64,000 bases of DNA from Phocaeicola faecicola (GTDB lineage: Bacteria > Bacteroidota > Bacteroidia > Bacteroidales > Bacteroidaceae): contig NZ_JABSOE010000009.1 in NCBI RefSeq assembly GCF_013618865.1, positions 25,426 through 89,425 on the forward strand, in the 5' to 3' direction. Positions 8,725-17,480 of the stretch are shown here, piece by piece (the first letter of the stretch is position 1; each line of letters begins with the position of its first letter). The notes beneath the pieces were generated by a model. It had not been told where the DNA came from. It did not search any database and saw only the letters and a program-made list of their open reading frames with translations. Both the position numbers and the translations under genes were made by a program.

Positions 8725-10092
8725 ATGAAAAAGACGTTTCAAATCGGACATGTGATTCTCTGGCTGGCCTGCTGCAGTCTTTGCAGCGTACAGGCACAGG
8801 AGATCTGGGATATCGACCGCTGCATGGAGTATGCCGTGGCGCACAACCGCACGGTCAGACAGCGGGCACTGGAAACGGACAACTACCGGGCCAGCCGCAT
8901 GAAAGCCATCGGACAGTTCCTCCCGGGCATCAGCGGCAGCATCGGCGCACAATATAATTTCGGACGTTCGGTCGACCCGGAAACCAATACCTATCTTTCG
9001 AAGTCGACATTCAACAACGGTTATTCGGTGGAAGCCTCTGTATCGATATTCCGCGGAGGCAGCCTGATCAATCAGGTACGCCAGGCAAAGGCCAATCTGC
9101 TCCTGGGCAAGGCCGCCCAACAGGAGGCATACGACCAGACGGCCCTGGAAACCTTCCAGGCATACATCGATGCGGTTTATTATTACGGGGCTTCTTTACT
9201 GGCCGAAAAGAAACTGGCGGAAAGTGACTCCCTGCTGTACAAGACTTCGTATCAGGAACAACTGGGACTCAAGGGAAGGGCTGATGTGGCACAGATGGAG
9301 GCGCAGCAGGCTACGGACGTATATGAGCTGACCCGTCAGCGGAACCTGTTCCGGACAGCATTGCTGACACTCAAACAGACCATGAATTATCCGGCTGCCG
9401 ATACGCTGGTACTGGATACCCGCCTGCTGACCGATGCGGTCTGCGAGCAGATGGAGTGTACCCCGGAAAATGCGGATGAGATCTTCCGTGTGGCACTCTA
9501 CGGCAATCCGACCCTCCGGCAGGCAGCCCTGAGACAGCAGAGTGCCCGCCTGCAGCGGAAGATGACCTGGGGCAACCTTGTGCCTTCCATCAGTCTGTTC
9601 GGAGGAGTCTCTACCTCGTACTACAAGGAACTGCACCGCTCGGGATATCCCGGTTTCCGGAGCCAGTTCGACAACAACATGGGATCGTATGTGGGCATCA
9701 GCATGAGTATTCCGATTTTCAACCGGTTGTCGGGAGTCGCCGGTCTGAGACAGGCACGCAACGATTACCGGATTGCGCAGGAACAGTACGAAGCACAGAA
9801 AGAAGCACTACAGAAACTGATACAGCAGGCAGTGCAGGACCGGGAAGGCTACCTGAAGGAAAGCATACAGATGGAAAAGAAAGTCCGGGCCGACTCGCTT
9901 GCCTACCACGTGACCCGACGGAAGTTTGAAGAAGGACTGATGACTTCCCTCGACGTACAGAACAGTGCAAGCACCCTACAGCAAAGTCAGATAACCCTGC
10001 TGCAAAGCAAACTGACCTACGTAATGAAATGCCGGCTGGTAGATTATTACAAAGGAAAGGAAATCATCCGGAGAAAAGCAGGAATCAAGTAA
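8725..10092 (+). CDS. TolC-family outer membrane efflux protein
   Basis: This 455-residue outer-membrane channel has a signal peptide (cut near VQA-Q, residue 24). Two OEP repeats are rich in long helices (about 30-240 and 250-450), as expected for the alpha-barrel of TolC proteins. It is the first gene of a four-gene operon with the adaptor 19 bp downstream, the DUF2807 lipoprotein and a third permease. It would connect the inner-membrane exporter to the exterior. Expression is predicted to depend on sigma-54 through 8681-8696. Confidence 0.92.
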   Translation: MKKTFQIGHVILWLACCSLCSVQAQEIWDIDRCMEYAVAHNRTVRQRALETDNYRASRMKAIGQFLPGISGSIGAQYNFGRSVDPETNTYLSKSTFNNGYSVEASVSIFRGGSLINQVRQAKANLLLGKAAQQEAYDQTALETFQAYIDAVYYYGASLLAEKKLAESDSLLYKTSYQEQLGLKGRADVAQMEAQQATDVYELTRQRNLFRTALLTLKQTMNYPAADTLVLDTRLLTDAVCEQMECTPENADEIFRVALYGNPTLRQAALRQQSARLQRKMTWGNLVPSISLFGGVSTSYYKELHRSGYPGFRSQFDNNMGSYVGISMSIPIFNRLSGVAGLRQARNDYRIAQEQYEAQKEALQKLIQQAVQDREGYLKESIQMEKKVRADSLAYHVTRRKFEEGLMTSLDVQNSASTLQQSQITLLQSKLTYVMKCRLVDYYKGKEIIRRKAGIK

Positions 10093-10111
10093 CGAATAAA
10101 TCATTGGAATC

Positions 10112-11362
10112 ATGGATATACAGTTGGAAAAGAAAAAAGGAATACAGAAGAAACACCTGCCCTACCTCATTGGCGGAGGCATCATCCTGTTGCTGCTGGG
10201 CATGATTGTATTCGGGAATCATGCGGCTACCCTGAGGGTCGACCGGGAGTCGGTCAATATCGCCCAGGTGACTTACGGGGAGTTCAACGATTATATCCGC
10301 CTGAACGGACAGGTACAGCCCATCTCGGTGGTACAGCTCAGTCCGGAAGAAGGAGGTATCGTGCAGGAGAAAGTGGTAGAAGAAGGCACACACGTCAAAA
10401 AGGGGGATGTGATTCTCCGCCTGAGCAACTCGAACCTGGACTTGCAGATACTGAATGCGGAATCGGAACTGGCGGAAAAGCAGAACCTGCTCCGCAATAC
10501 GCAGGTGACCATGCAGCAGGATAAATTGAACAACGAGACGGAGAAGGTGCAACTGGACATGGACATCCGGCGCAAGCAGCGTACTTTCTCCCAGTACGAA
10601 CGGCTGTATCAGGAACGGCTGGTCAGCCGGGAGGAATACCTGCAGGCTAAGGAAGACTACGAAGTATCCCGGAAAAAACACAGCCTCATCAACGAACGGC
10701 TGATACAGGACTCCATTTACCGGAGCATCCAGATGGACCAGATGGAGGACAATCTCCAGAACATGAGAAAGAATGTGCTGCTCATACGGGAGCGGAAAAA
10801 CAAGCTGGAGGTACGGGCTACCATCGACGGGGAACTGGGGCTGCTGGATGCCGAACTGGGACAGAACATTACTGCCGGACAGATGGTGGGGCAGATCAAT
10901 GATCTCTCGGATTTCAAGATTGAGGCAATGGTCGACGAGCATTACATCGACCGGGTGACCGGCGGACTTCCCGGCAGTTTTGAACGGCAGGGCAACCGTT
11001 TTCAACTGAAGGTACGCAAGGTCTACCCCGAGGTGCGTGAAGGACGTTTCCGTACTGACCTGGTGTTCGAGGGAGAACGGCCGGAGAATATCCGGAGCGG
11101 ACAGACCTACTACATCGACCTGCAGTTGGGAGAACCGACCGAAAGTGTACTGATTCCCAAGGGAACCTTCTTCCAGGTAACCGGAGGCAACTGGATTTTC
11201 GTAGTCGACAAGGAGGGCAAGAAGGCTTACCGACGTCCCATCCGCATCGGACGGCAGAACCCGCAGTATTATGAGGTACTCGAGGGACTGGAGCCGGGTG
11301 AGCAGGTCATTGTCTCGGGATACGAGAGCTACAAGGACAATGAAGTGCTGATTCTGAATTAA
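10112..11362 (+). CDS. Periplasmic adaptor (membrane fusion) protein, HlyD/MacA type
   Basis: This 416-residue adaptor is anchored by one N-terminal helix (about 18-36) after a basic cytoplasmic stretch. The first half of a lipoyl domain (about 65-110, with EEGTHVKKGD) is followed by a long coiled-coil hairpin (about 110-230). The second lipoyl half (KLEVRATIDGELG), a beta-barrel and a membrane-proximal domain (VLIPKGTFF onward) complete it. It should bridge the TolC protein encoded just upstream and the FtsX permeases of the locus, as MacA does for MacB-TolC. Confidence 0.9.
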   Translation: MDIQLEKKKGIQKKHLPYLIGGGIILLLLGMIVFGNHAATLRVDRESVNIAQVTYGEFNDYIRLNGQVQPISVVQLSPEEGGIVQEKVVEEGTHVKKGDVILRLSNSNLDLQILNAESELAEKQNLLRNTQVTMQQDKLNNETEKVQLDMDIRRKQRTFSQYERLYQERLVSREEYLQAKEDYEVSRKKHSLINERLIQDSIYRSIQMDQMEDNLQNMRKNVLLIRERKNKLEVRATIDGELGLLDAELGQNITAGQMVGQINDLSDFKIEAMVDEHYIDRVTGGLPGSFERQGNRFQLKVRKVYPEVREGRFRTDLVFEGERPENIRSGQTYYIDLQLGEPTESVLIPKGTFFQVTGGNWIFVVDKEGKKAYRRPIRIGRQNPQYYEVLEGLEPGEQVIVSGYESYKDNEVLILN

Positions 11363-11404
11363 ACAAATCACCAAGAATGATCAACCATTTTATATTATAC
11401 CATT

Positions 11405-12019
11405 ATGAAAAAGATTATGTGTACACTGGCCTTGCTGGCCAACCTGTTTTTATCTACTTCCTGCATTGCAGGCAGTACGAAGGATATCGTCAACGAAAAC
11501 CGTGAGGTCGCTCCCTTCCATTCCATCGCCATCGAAAGTGTGGGAAGCATCCATTTCACTCAGGCAGACCATTATTCCCTGCGGCTGGAAGGAAAGCCGG
11601 AGCTGGTCAAACAGCTGACCAACGAAGTGAAAAACGGTACGCTCTGCATCGACACAAAGAAAGACAAGAGCCTGAAAGGAAACATCAAACTGGATATTTA
11701 TATCACTGCTCCCGATTTGAAGCAAGTGGATTTTGACGGAGTAGGCTCCTTTGAATGCAAGAATGTGCTCAAGGCGGAAGACATTGCCTTCAATATTGAC
11801 GGAGTGGGAAAAGTGGAAATCGGCAACCTGCAGTGCAATCTCCTTCAGCTCGATTTTGACGGAGTAGGAAAGGCAGATATACAAGTAAACTGCCGTCAGC
11901 TCAAGGCCAACATCGACGGAGTGGGAAAAGTGACGCTGAGCGGTTCTGCCGACCAGGCGGACATCCGCAAGGACGGCATCGGGGTATTCAACACCCGCAA
12001 CTTGAAAGTAGGTAAATAA
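11405..12019 (+). CDS. DUF2807 (GIN-domain) lipoprotein with DGVG repeats
   Basis: This 204-residue protein carries a lipoprotein signal (LSTSC, Cys20) and then a beta-helix-like DUF2807 head-domain fold. The motif DGVG recurs at residues 111, 132, 152, 171 and (as DGIG) 190, with an earlier ESVGS at 44. The 19-21 residue spacing from 111 on fits one motif per coil of a right-handed beta-helix. Codons in the repeats are also very similar. It lies between the adaptor and the third permease, so it may be an accessory of the exporter or an envelope-stress product. Its function is unknown. Confidence 0.82.
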   Translation: MKKIMCTLALLANLFLSTSCIAGSTKDIVNENREVAPFHSIAIESVGSIHFTQADHYSLRLEGKPELVKQLTNEVKNGTLCIDTKKDKSLKGNIKLDIYITAPDLKQVDFDGVGSFECKNVLKAEDIAFNIDGVGKVEIGNLQCNLLQLDFDGVGKADIQVNCRQLKANIDGVGKVTLSGSADQADIRKDGIGVFNTRNLKVGK

Positions 12020-12054
12020 TTTACTGTTCACACATACCTCTAACGGTTTTAAAG

Positions 12055-14397
12055 ATGATGAAAACACTGTTCCGTAATTTCTCGCATACGTTCCGGCGCT
12101 TCCCGACCACCAGTCTGATGAACCTTCTCGGACTGGGCCTCGCCTTTGTCTCCTTTTTCATTCTGATGGCCCAGGTAGACTATGACGCTAATTTCAATAA
12201 GGGCATCAAGGGCCATGAAAAGATTTTCCGGGTAGAGATAAATCCGGGAGAGGAGTATGACTGGCAACTGTGGATGGCGCGTCCGCTGGCGGAACTGATA
12301 GGAAACAGTTCTACACACATCCGGGATATCTCCATACAGCCGACCTACGTATCCAGCTACGACCTGACAGTGAATGAGCACCGGTTCCACGAAAAGGTAC
12401 GGTTCGGGTTCGGCAATTTCATCCGCCTCTTTCATCCACAGATAATTGCCGGTTCGGAAGCGGCCATCGAGAAGCCGCATACACTGCTGATACCGGAATC
12501 GATGGCACTGCGGCTCTTCCAGACCAGGGATGCGGTAGGTAAACAGTTGTTTTTCAACAAGCAGGATGAATGGACTGTGGGAGGAGTTTACCGGGATTTT
12601 CCTGAAAACTCGCTGATAGGCGACTGTATTCTGATTACCCTTAATCCTCAGGAGAATAAAGACAATTGGAAAAACTGGAACTACTTTTGTTTTCTTTCCC
12701 TGGACGATGCCGCTCATGTCCGACAGGTAGAATCAGATATCAAGGAAGAACTCTCCCAGTTTCTTGCAGCCTCTGGGGAAACCATCGAGGGACTGCCTGA
12801 AATCCGGCTGACTTCCATCACAGACAGTCATTTCTCTCCGGTAGGCAACAAAGGGGCAAGCAGTCGCACTACGGTCTACCTTCTGTGCTGCATCGCCTTC
12901 CTGATTGTGGGAATCGCCGGTATCAACTACATGAATTTCTCACTGGCGGAAACACCCATGCGCATCAAGAGCATCAATACGCAGAAGGTACTGGGAGCCA
13001 CTACCGGTTCACTCCGTGCCGGCCTGCTGGCCGAATCGGTGCTGATCAGTCTCTGTGGCTTCGTACTGGCCATGTGCTTCCTCTGTCTGCTCAAGGATAC
13101 CGGCCTGCAGGAACTGGTTTCTGCCACTCTGAGCCTGTCCAAGCATCCTCGTCTGGTGGGAATTACCTTAGGCATCAGCCTGCTGATAGGCATACTGGCA
13201 GGCATTTATCCGGCCTGGTACGTGACCTCCTTCCCCACTGCCCTGGCTCTGAAAGGTTCGTTCGGACTCTCCCCTAAAGGAAAGTTGCTGCGAACGGGAC
13301 TGGTCTGCTTTCAGTTTCTGATTTCCTTCATACTGATCATCGGAGTAGGAATCATGTATCAGCAGAGCAACTACATACGGACTTCCGAATACGGATACGA
13401 CAAGGAGGCCATCCTCATCGGCAATATGAACACGGAAAGCAAACGGCAGAAGGAAGCCATTGTCAGCGAACTGACCCGGATTCCGGGAGTGGAAGGAGTG
13501 GCCTTTTCCCAGTTTGTCCTGAGTTCGGGAGACGATTACATGAGCTGGGGACGAGGAAGCGGTGACAGGAATATCTTCTTCGACGTACTGCCGGTTGACT
13601 CCCGCTACCTGGAGGTCATGGGCATCCGCATTACGGAAGGACGGAACTTCAGACAGGGTGACGGAGATGTGTATATTTTCAACGAGGCAGCCCGTACCAA
13701 ATATCCCTGGCTCAAGGTGAATGAGCCCATCAATCCCGGAGACTACACGGTGGTGGGATTCTGCGAAAACATCCGGTTCAGTACGTTCCACAGCGATGAC
13801 ACCACCCGCCCCATGGCTTTCTTCCTCTATGGAAAAGACCATGAAGGATGGCCGGGAGACAACTTCCTCAATGTCCGTATTGCCCGGGGACAGGATAAAG
13901 TGGAAATCATCCGTACCCTGCAAGAGGCAATGAAAAAGTTCAGTCCCGGACACGACTTCAATTTCCGGTTCATCGACAAGATTCTGGACAATACCTACCG
14001 CAACGAACTCCGGTTTGTCCGGCAGTTTTTCCTGTTTTCCCTGCTGGCCATCGTCATCTGCATAATCGGCGTCTTCGGACTGACCCTGTTCGAAAGTGAA
14101 TACCGCCGCAAGGAAATCGGCATCCGGAAAATCATGGGCAGTTCTACCCGGGAAATCCTGTACATGTTCAACAGGAACTACCTGCTGATTCTTACGGGAT
14201 GCTTCCTTGTAGCAGCGCCTTTCGGATGGTGGATAGGACACGAATGGCTGCAAAGTTTCTCAGAGAAAACACCGATATGCGGCTGGATATTCCTGGCCTC
14301 GTTCCTGACGGTAACACTGATTACCCTGGTGACGGTAACGGTACAGAGCTGGAAAAATGCCTGTGAGAATCCGGTTCACAGCATCAAGACGGAATAA
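12055..14397 (+). CDS. MacB/FtsX-type ABC transporter permease
   Basis: This 780-residue permease is the third double-FtsX permease of the locus and again lacks an ATPase domain. It has an N-terminal helix near residues 20-40, periplasmic domain 1, an FtsX block from about 275 (LLCCIAFLIVGIAGINYMNF), periplasmic domain 2 and a C-terminal block from about 660. The tail is ENPVHSIKTE. ATG codons stand at both 12055 and 12058. It closes the operon before the terminator at 14450-14502. It must share an ATPase, most simply the one at 2595. Confidence 0.9.
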   Translation: MMKTLFRNFSHTFRRFPTTSLMNLLGLGLAFVSFFILMAQVDYDANFNKGIKGHEKIFRVEINPGEEYDWQLWMARPLAELIGNSSTHIRDISIQPTYVSSYDLTVNEHRFHEKVRFGFGNFIRLFHPQIIAGSEAAIEKPHTLLIPESMALRLFQTRDAVGKQLFFNKQDEWTVGGVYRDFPENSLIGDCILITLNPQENKDNWKNWNYFCFLSLDDAAHVRQVESDIKEELSQFLAASGETIEGLPEIRLTSITDSHFSPVGNKGASSRTTVYLLCCIAFLIVGIAGINYMNFSLAETPMRIKSINTQKVLGATTGSLRAGLLAESVLISLCGFVLAMCFLCLLKDTGLQELVSATLSLSKHPRLVGITLGISLLIGILAGIYPAWYVTSFPTALALKGSFGLSPKGKLLRTGLVCFQFLISFILIIGVGIMYQQSNYIRTSEYGYDKEAILIGNMNTESKRQKEAIVSELTRIPGVEGVAFSQFVLSSGDDYMSWGRGSGDRNIFFDVLPVDSRYLEVMGIRITEGRNFRQGDGDVYIFNEAARTKYPWLKVNEPINPGDYTVVGFCENIRFSTFHSDDTTRPMAFFLYGKDHEGWPGDNFLNVRIARGQDKVEIIRTLQEAMKKFSPGHDFNFRFIDKILDNTYRNELRFVRQFFLFSLLAIVICIIGVFGLTLFESEYRRKEIGIRKIMGSSTREILYMFNRNYLLILTGCFLVAAPFGWWIGHEWLQSFSEKTPICGWIFLASFLTVTLITLVTVTVQSWKNACENPVHSIKTE

Positions 14398-14449
14398 GCG
14401 GTCCGTCTTTGACACGTACTCTTTTGTTTTACTAAATAGATGCTTTCAC

Positions 14450-14502
14450 GGAACAGTTCTTTCCTTGTCATTATATGATTCGGAAGAACTGTTCCTTTTT
14501 TT
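14450..14502 (+). terminator. Rho-independent terminator of the TolC-permease operon
   Basis: A 14-bp stem with one bulge (14450-14464 with 14482-14495) and a 17-base loop is followed by seven T residues (14496-14502). Confidence 0.85.
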
Positions 14503-14586
14503 CTGGAATAAGGAAAAATTGCGTACCTTTACCTCCGTACAATCACATAGGCAATATCTTCAATTATTTTAAATAAATCTTTACAC

Positions 14587-15633
14587 ATGAAAAACTTTTT
14601 ACTCACATGCGGATTCCTGGGAGCCTTCGGGAGTTCCTTTGCCCAAGAGCTTATCTTACCCCAACCGTCCGTACAGCCCAGTCGGGCACAACAGGAACAG
14701 ATTGCACGGAAATACGGAATGTTCATCCACTTTGGCATCAATACGTTTCATGACGAAGAATGGACCGACGGAAGCAAGCCGGCCTCTTCGTATGCACCTT
14801 CTGCCATCGATGCGGAACAGTGGATACGTACCGCCAAAGAGGCAGGAATGAAATACGTGATACTGATTGCCAAACACCATGACGGCTTCTGCCTGTGGGA
14901 CAGCCGTTACACGGAATACGACGTGGCCAGCTCCGGCAATCCGACAAACGTCATCGAGGCCGTTGCCAGGGCTTGCCGGAAATACGACATCGGACTGGGA
15001 CTGTATTATTCGTTGTGGGACAGAAAGGCCAATGCCGATGTAGAAGACTGGAAGAAAGACGAGGCATACAACCAGTATATGCTGAACCAGCTTACGGAAC
15101 TGATGGATATCGTAAACGACTATACGAAGGTAGTGGAATTCTGGTTCGACGAAGGATGGGTAAAGCAGAACTACCGCTGGCCCGTGATGGACATCTACCA
15201 GACCATCAAGCAGAGGATGCCGGAATGCCAGGTGGGAGTAAACTGGACCATCGGTGCCCCGGAGAATGCGGATAAGCACCCGGTGATTCCGCAAGAGCAG
15301 AAAGAGGGATATCCGATACGGTATTTCCCCAGTGACTTCCGCTTGGGTGCCCCCTATCTTCCAACGGACAACGATCCGAAAATATTCGTCCACAACGGAC
15401 GGCAGTATTATATGCCCTGGGAATCGACCGTCTGTATCAGCAAGCGCTGGTTTTACAATACCACCGACAACGAGTTCAAGTCGGTCGATGAACTCGAAAA
15501 ACTTTTCTGCCAAAGTACCAAGAACGACAATATCCTGATCCTGAACTGTCCTCCCAACAGGGACGGCAAACTGAGAGACCAGGATGTCAACATTCTGAAA
15601 GCACTGTATAAACGGATAAAGAAGTATTTGTAA
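14587..15633 (+). CDS. Alpha-L-fucosidase, GH29, short single-domain form
   Basis: This 348-residue secreted or periplasmic glycosidase should release alpha-L-fucose from host glycans. The signal peptide ends near SSFAQ (residue 20). GH29 hallmarks are YGMFIHFGINTF, KHHDGFCLWDS and the nucleophile region VVEFWFDEG with D188. MPWEST (E279) is a candidate acid/base. The C-terminal beta-sandwich found in many GH29 enzymes is missing, so only the barrel is present. The sulfatase 180 bp downstream on the same strand may act on the same sulfated fucosylated glycans. Exact linkage specificity cannot be told. Confidence 0.85.
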   Translation: MKNFLLTCGFLGAFGSSFAQELILPQPSVQPSRAQQEQIARKYGMFIHFGINTFHDEEWTDGSKPASSYAPSAIDAEQWIRTAKEAGMKYVILIAKHHDGFCLWDSRYTEYDVASSGNPTNVIEAVARACRKYDIGLGLYYSLWDRKANADVEDWKKDEAYNQYMLNQLTELMDIVNDYTKVVEFWFDEGWVKQNYRWPVMDIYQTIKQRMPECQVGVNWTIGAPENADKHPVIPQEQKEGYPIRYFPSDFRLGAPYLPTDNDPKIFVHNGRQYYMPWESTVCISKRWFYNTTDNEFKSVDELEKLFCQSTKNDNILILNCPPNRDGKLRDQDVNILKALYKRIKKYL

Positions 15634-15649
15634 CACATTACATAACAAC

Positions 15650-15711
15650 CCTCTTTCTATATATCTGAAAAAGCAGGGTCCTTTCTATTTTTTCAGATAT
15701 ATAGAAAGAGG
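15650..15711. repeat. Perfect 23-bp inverted repeat between fucosidase and sulfatase genes
   Basis: Positions 15650-15672 are the exact reverse complement of 15689-15711 around a 16-base loop. In RNA this would be a long stable hairpin. No T-run follows on either strand, so a classical terminator is not certain; an mRNA-stabilising hairpin or small-element remnant is possible. Confidence 0.8.
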
Positions 15712-15730
15712 AATTCTCGACTAAAATATC

Positions 15731-15738
15731 TACCTTTG
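15731..15738 (+). promoter_or_regulatory. Promoter -7 element before the sulfatase gene
   Basis: TACCTTTG matches TAnnTTTG, 77 bases before the ATG at 15815. No good -33 element is visible. Confidence 0.45.
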
Positions 15739-15814
15739 TCGAGGACTGCCGCACAAGGTCCTACGACCATTACAGACAGCAGTCCGGCAATAAACAATAA
15801 TTAATTCAAATACC

Positions 15815-17392
15815 ATGAAATCCAACACAGTAATTAAACTATTTTGCTTTTCATCAGTAGGAGTTTCATCGCTGGCTCTTACTTCGTGTTCCGAACCTCA
15901 GAAACAGGACGAACGTTTCAATATTGTCTATATCATGACCGATGACCATACGGCGCAGATGATGAGTTGCTACGACAACCGCTATGTGGAGACGCCCAAC
16001 CTGGACCGTATTGCAGCGGAAGGAGTAAAATTCACCAACAGTTTTGTAGCCAACTCGCTGAGTGGTCCGAGCCGTGCCTGCATGCTCACGGGCAAGCACA
16101 GCCATGCCAACGGATTCTATGACAATACGACCTGTGTATTCGACGGTTCGCAACAGACCATGCCGAAGCTGCTGCAGCAGGCAGGATACCAGACAGCCAT
16201 CATCGGAAAATGGCACCTGGAAAGTCTGCCTACCGGATTCGACTACTGGGAGGTCCTGCCCGGACAGGGGGATTACTACAATCCGTCTTTCATCGAAATG
16301 AACAATGATACGGTGACCGAAAAGGGATATCTGACCAACCTCATTACCGACAAGAGTATCAACTGGCTGGAGAACCAGCGCGACAAGAACAAGCCTTTCT
16401 GTCTTTTCATCCATCACAAGGCCTGCCACCGCGACTGGCTGCCGGAACTGAAGTACCTGTCGCTGTATGAGGACAAGACCTTTACCATGCCCGACAACTT
16501 CTACGATGACTATGAGGGCAGGGAAGCGGCCAAGACTCAGGAGATGAGTATCCTGAAGGACATGGACATCATGTATGATACCAAAATGTACGATCCGAAA
16601 GGTGAGTCACGGCTGAAAGCTACGTACGAAAAGCTGATCGGCCGTCTGGATCCGGAAGACCGTAAAGTATACGATGCCTTCTATCAGCCTATCATCGATG
16701 AGTTCTACAAGAAGAACCCGCAGGGAAAGGAACTGGCCGAATGGAAGTACCAGCGTTACATGCGCGATTATGCGAAGGTGCTGAAATCGTTTGACGATAA
16801 TGTAGGAAGGGTGCTCGACTACCTGAAAGAACATGACATGCTGAAAAATACCCTGATTGTCTATACTTCCGACCAGGGATTCTATATGGGTGAACACGGA
16901 TGGTTCGACAAGCGTTTCATGTACGAGGAATCCATGCGTACCCCGCTGATCATGCGTCTGCCGGACAATATGGCACAGAAGGCCAAGGGAGATATTCCGC
17001 AGATGGTACAGAACATCGACTATGCTCCTACGTTCCTGGAACTGGCCGGTGCAGAGATTCCGGAAGACATACAGGGAGTTTCACTGCTGCCGCTGCTTAA
17101 GGGCGAGAAACCAGCCGACTGGCGCAAGTCGCTGTACTATCATTTCTATGAGTATCCGGCCGAACACATGGTGAAACGTCATTACGGAGTACGTACAGAA
17201 CGCTACAAACTGATTCATTTCTATAACGACATCGATGCGTGGGAACTGTACGACCTGCAGGAGGATCCGAAGGAAATGAACAACCTGTATGGTAAGGCGG
17301 GTTACGAGAAAATCACCGAGGAACTCAAGGCGGAACTGGTAAGACTGCAGACACAGTACCACGATCCGATAGAGGAAAAACTGAAGAAATAA
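15815..17392 (+). CDS. S1-family sulfatase, serine type, lipoprotein
   Basis: This 525-residue protein hydrolyses sulfate esters, probably on host glycosaminoglycans or mucin O-glycans. A lipoprotein signal (LALTSC, Cys25) predicts envelope anchoring. Metal ligands are in IMTDDH (D43, D44). The sulfatase signature is S83-G-P-S-R, so S83 would be converted to formylglycine by an anaerobic radical-SAM maturase encoded elsewhere. YTSDQGFYMGEHGWFDK supplies the second metal/active-site block. The sequence resembles GlcNAc-6-sulfatase or related Bacteroides S1 subfamilies, but I cannot assign the subfamily with certainty. Confidence 0.9.
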   Translation: MKSNTVIKLFCFSSVGVSSLALTSCSEPQKQDERFNIVYIMTDDHTAQMMSCYDNRYVETPNLDRIAAEGVKFTNSFVANSLSGPSRACMLTGKHSHANGFYDNTTCVFDGSQQTMPKLLQQAGYQTAIIGKWHLESLPTGFDYWEVLPGQGDYYNPSFIEMNNDTVTEKGYLTNLITDKSINWLENQRDKNKPFCLFIHHKACHRDWLPELKYLSLYEDKTFTMPDNFYDDYEGREAAKTQEMSILKDMDIMYDTKMYDPKGESRLKATYEKLIGRLDPEDRKVYDAFYQPIIDEFYKKNPQGKELAEWKYQRYMRDYAKVLKSFDDNVGRVLDYLKEHDMLKNTLIVYTSDQGFYMGEHGWFDKRFMYEESMRTPLIMRLPDNMAQKAKGDIPQMVQNIDYAPTFLELAGAEIPEDIQGVSLLPLLKGEKPADWRKSLYYHFYEYPAEHMVKRHYGVRTERYKLIHFYNDIDAWELYDLQEDPKEMNNLYGKAGYEKITEELKAELVRLQTQYHDPIEEKLKK

Positions 17393-17419
17393 GATTTCAA
17401 AGACGGATATCTGATAATA

Positions 17420-17480
17420 ACGGACGGCTCCGGCAGGCAGAGTTCAGGCTCTGCAGACTGCCGGGGTCGTCCGTCTTTTT
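17420..17480 (+). terminator. Terminator of the sulfatase gene
   Basis: A long GC-rich stem (about 17420-17436 paired with 17458-17474, one mismatch) is followed by TTTTT at 17476-17480. It touches the stop codon of the convergent gene at 17479. Confidence 0.8.

Noticed and set aside
10085..11374. 429-residue open frame opposite the adaptor gene
   Set aside because: It is antisense to a full adaptor protein and carries no recognisable domain.
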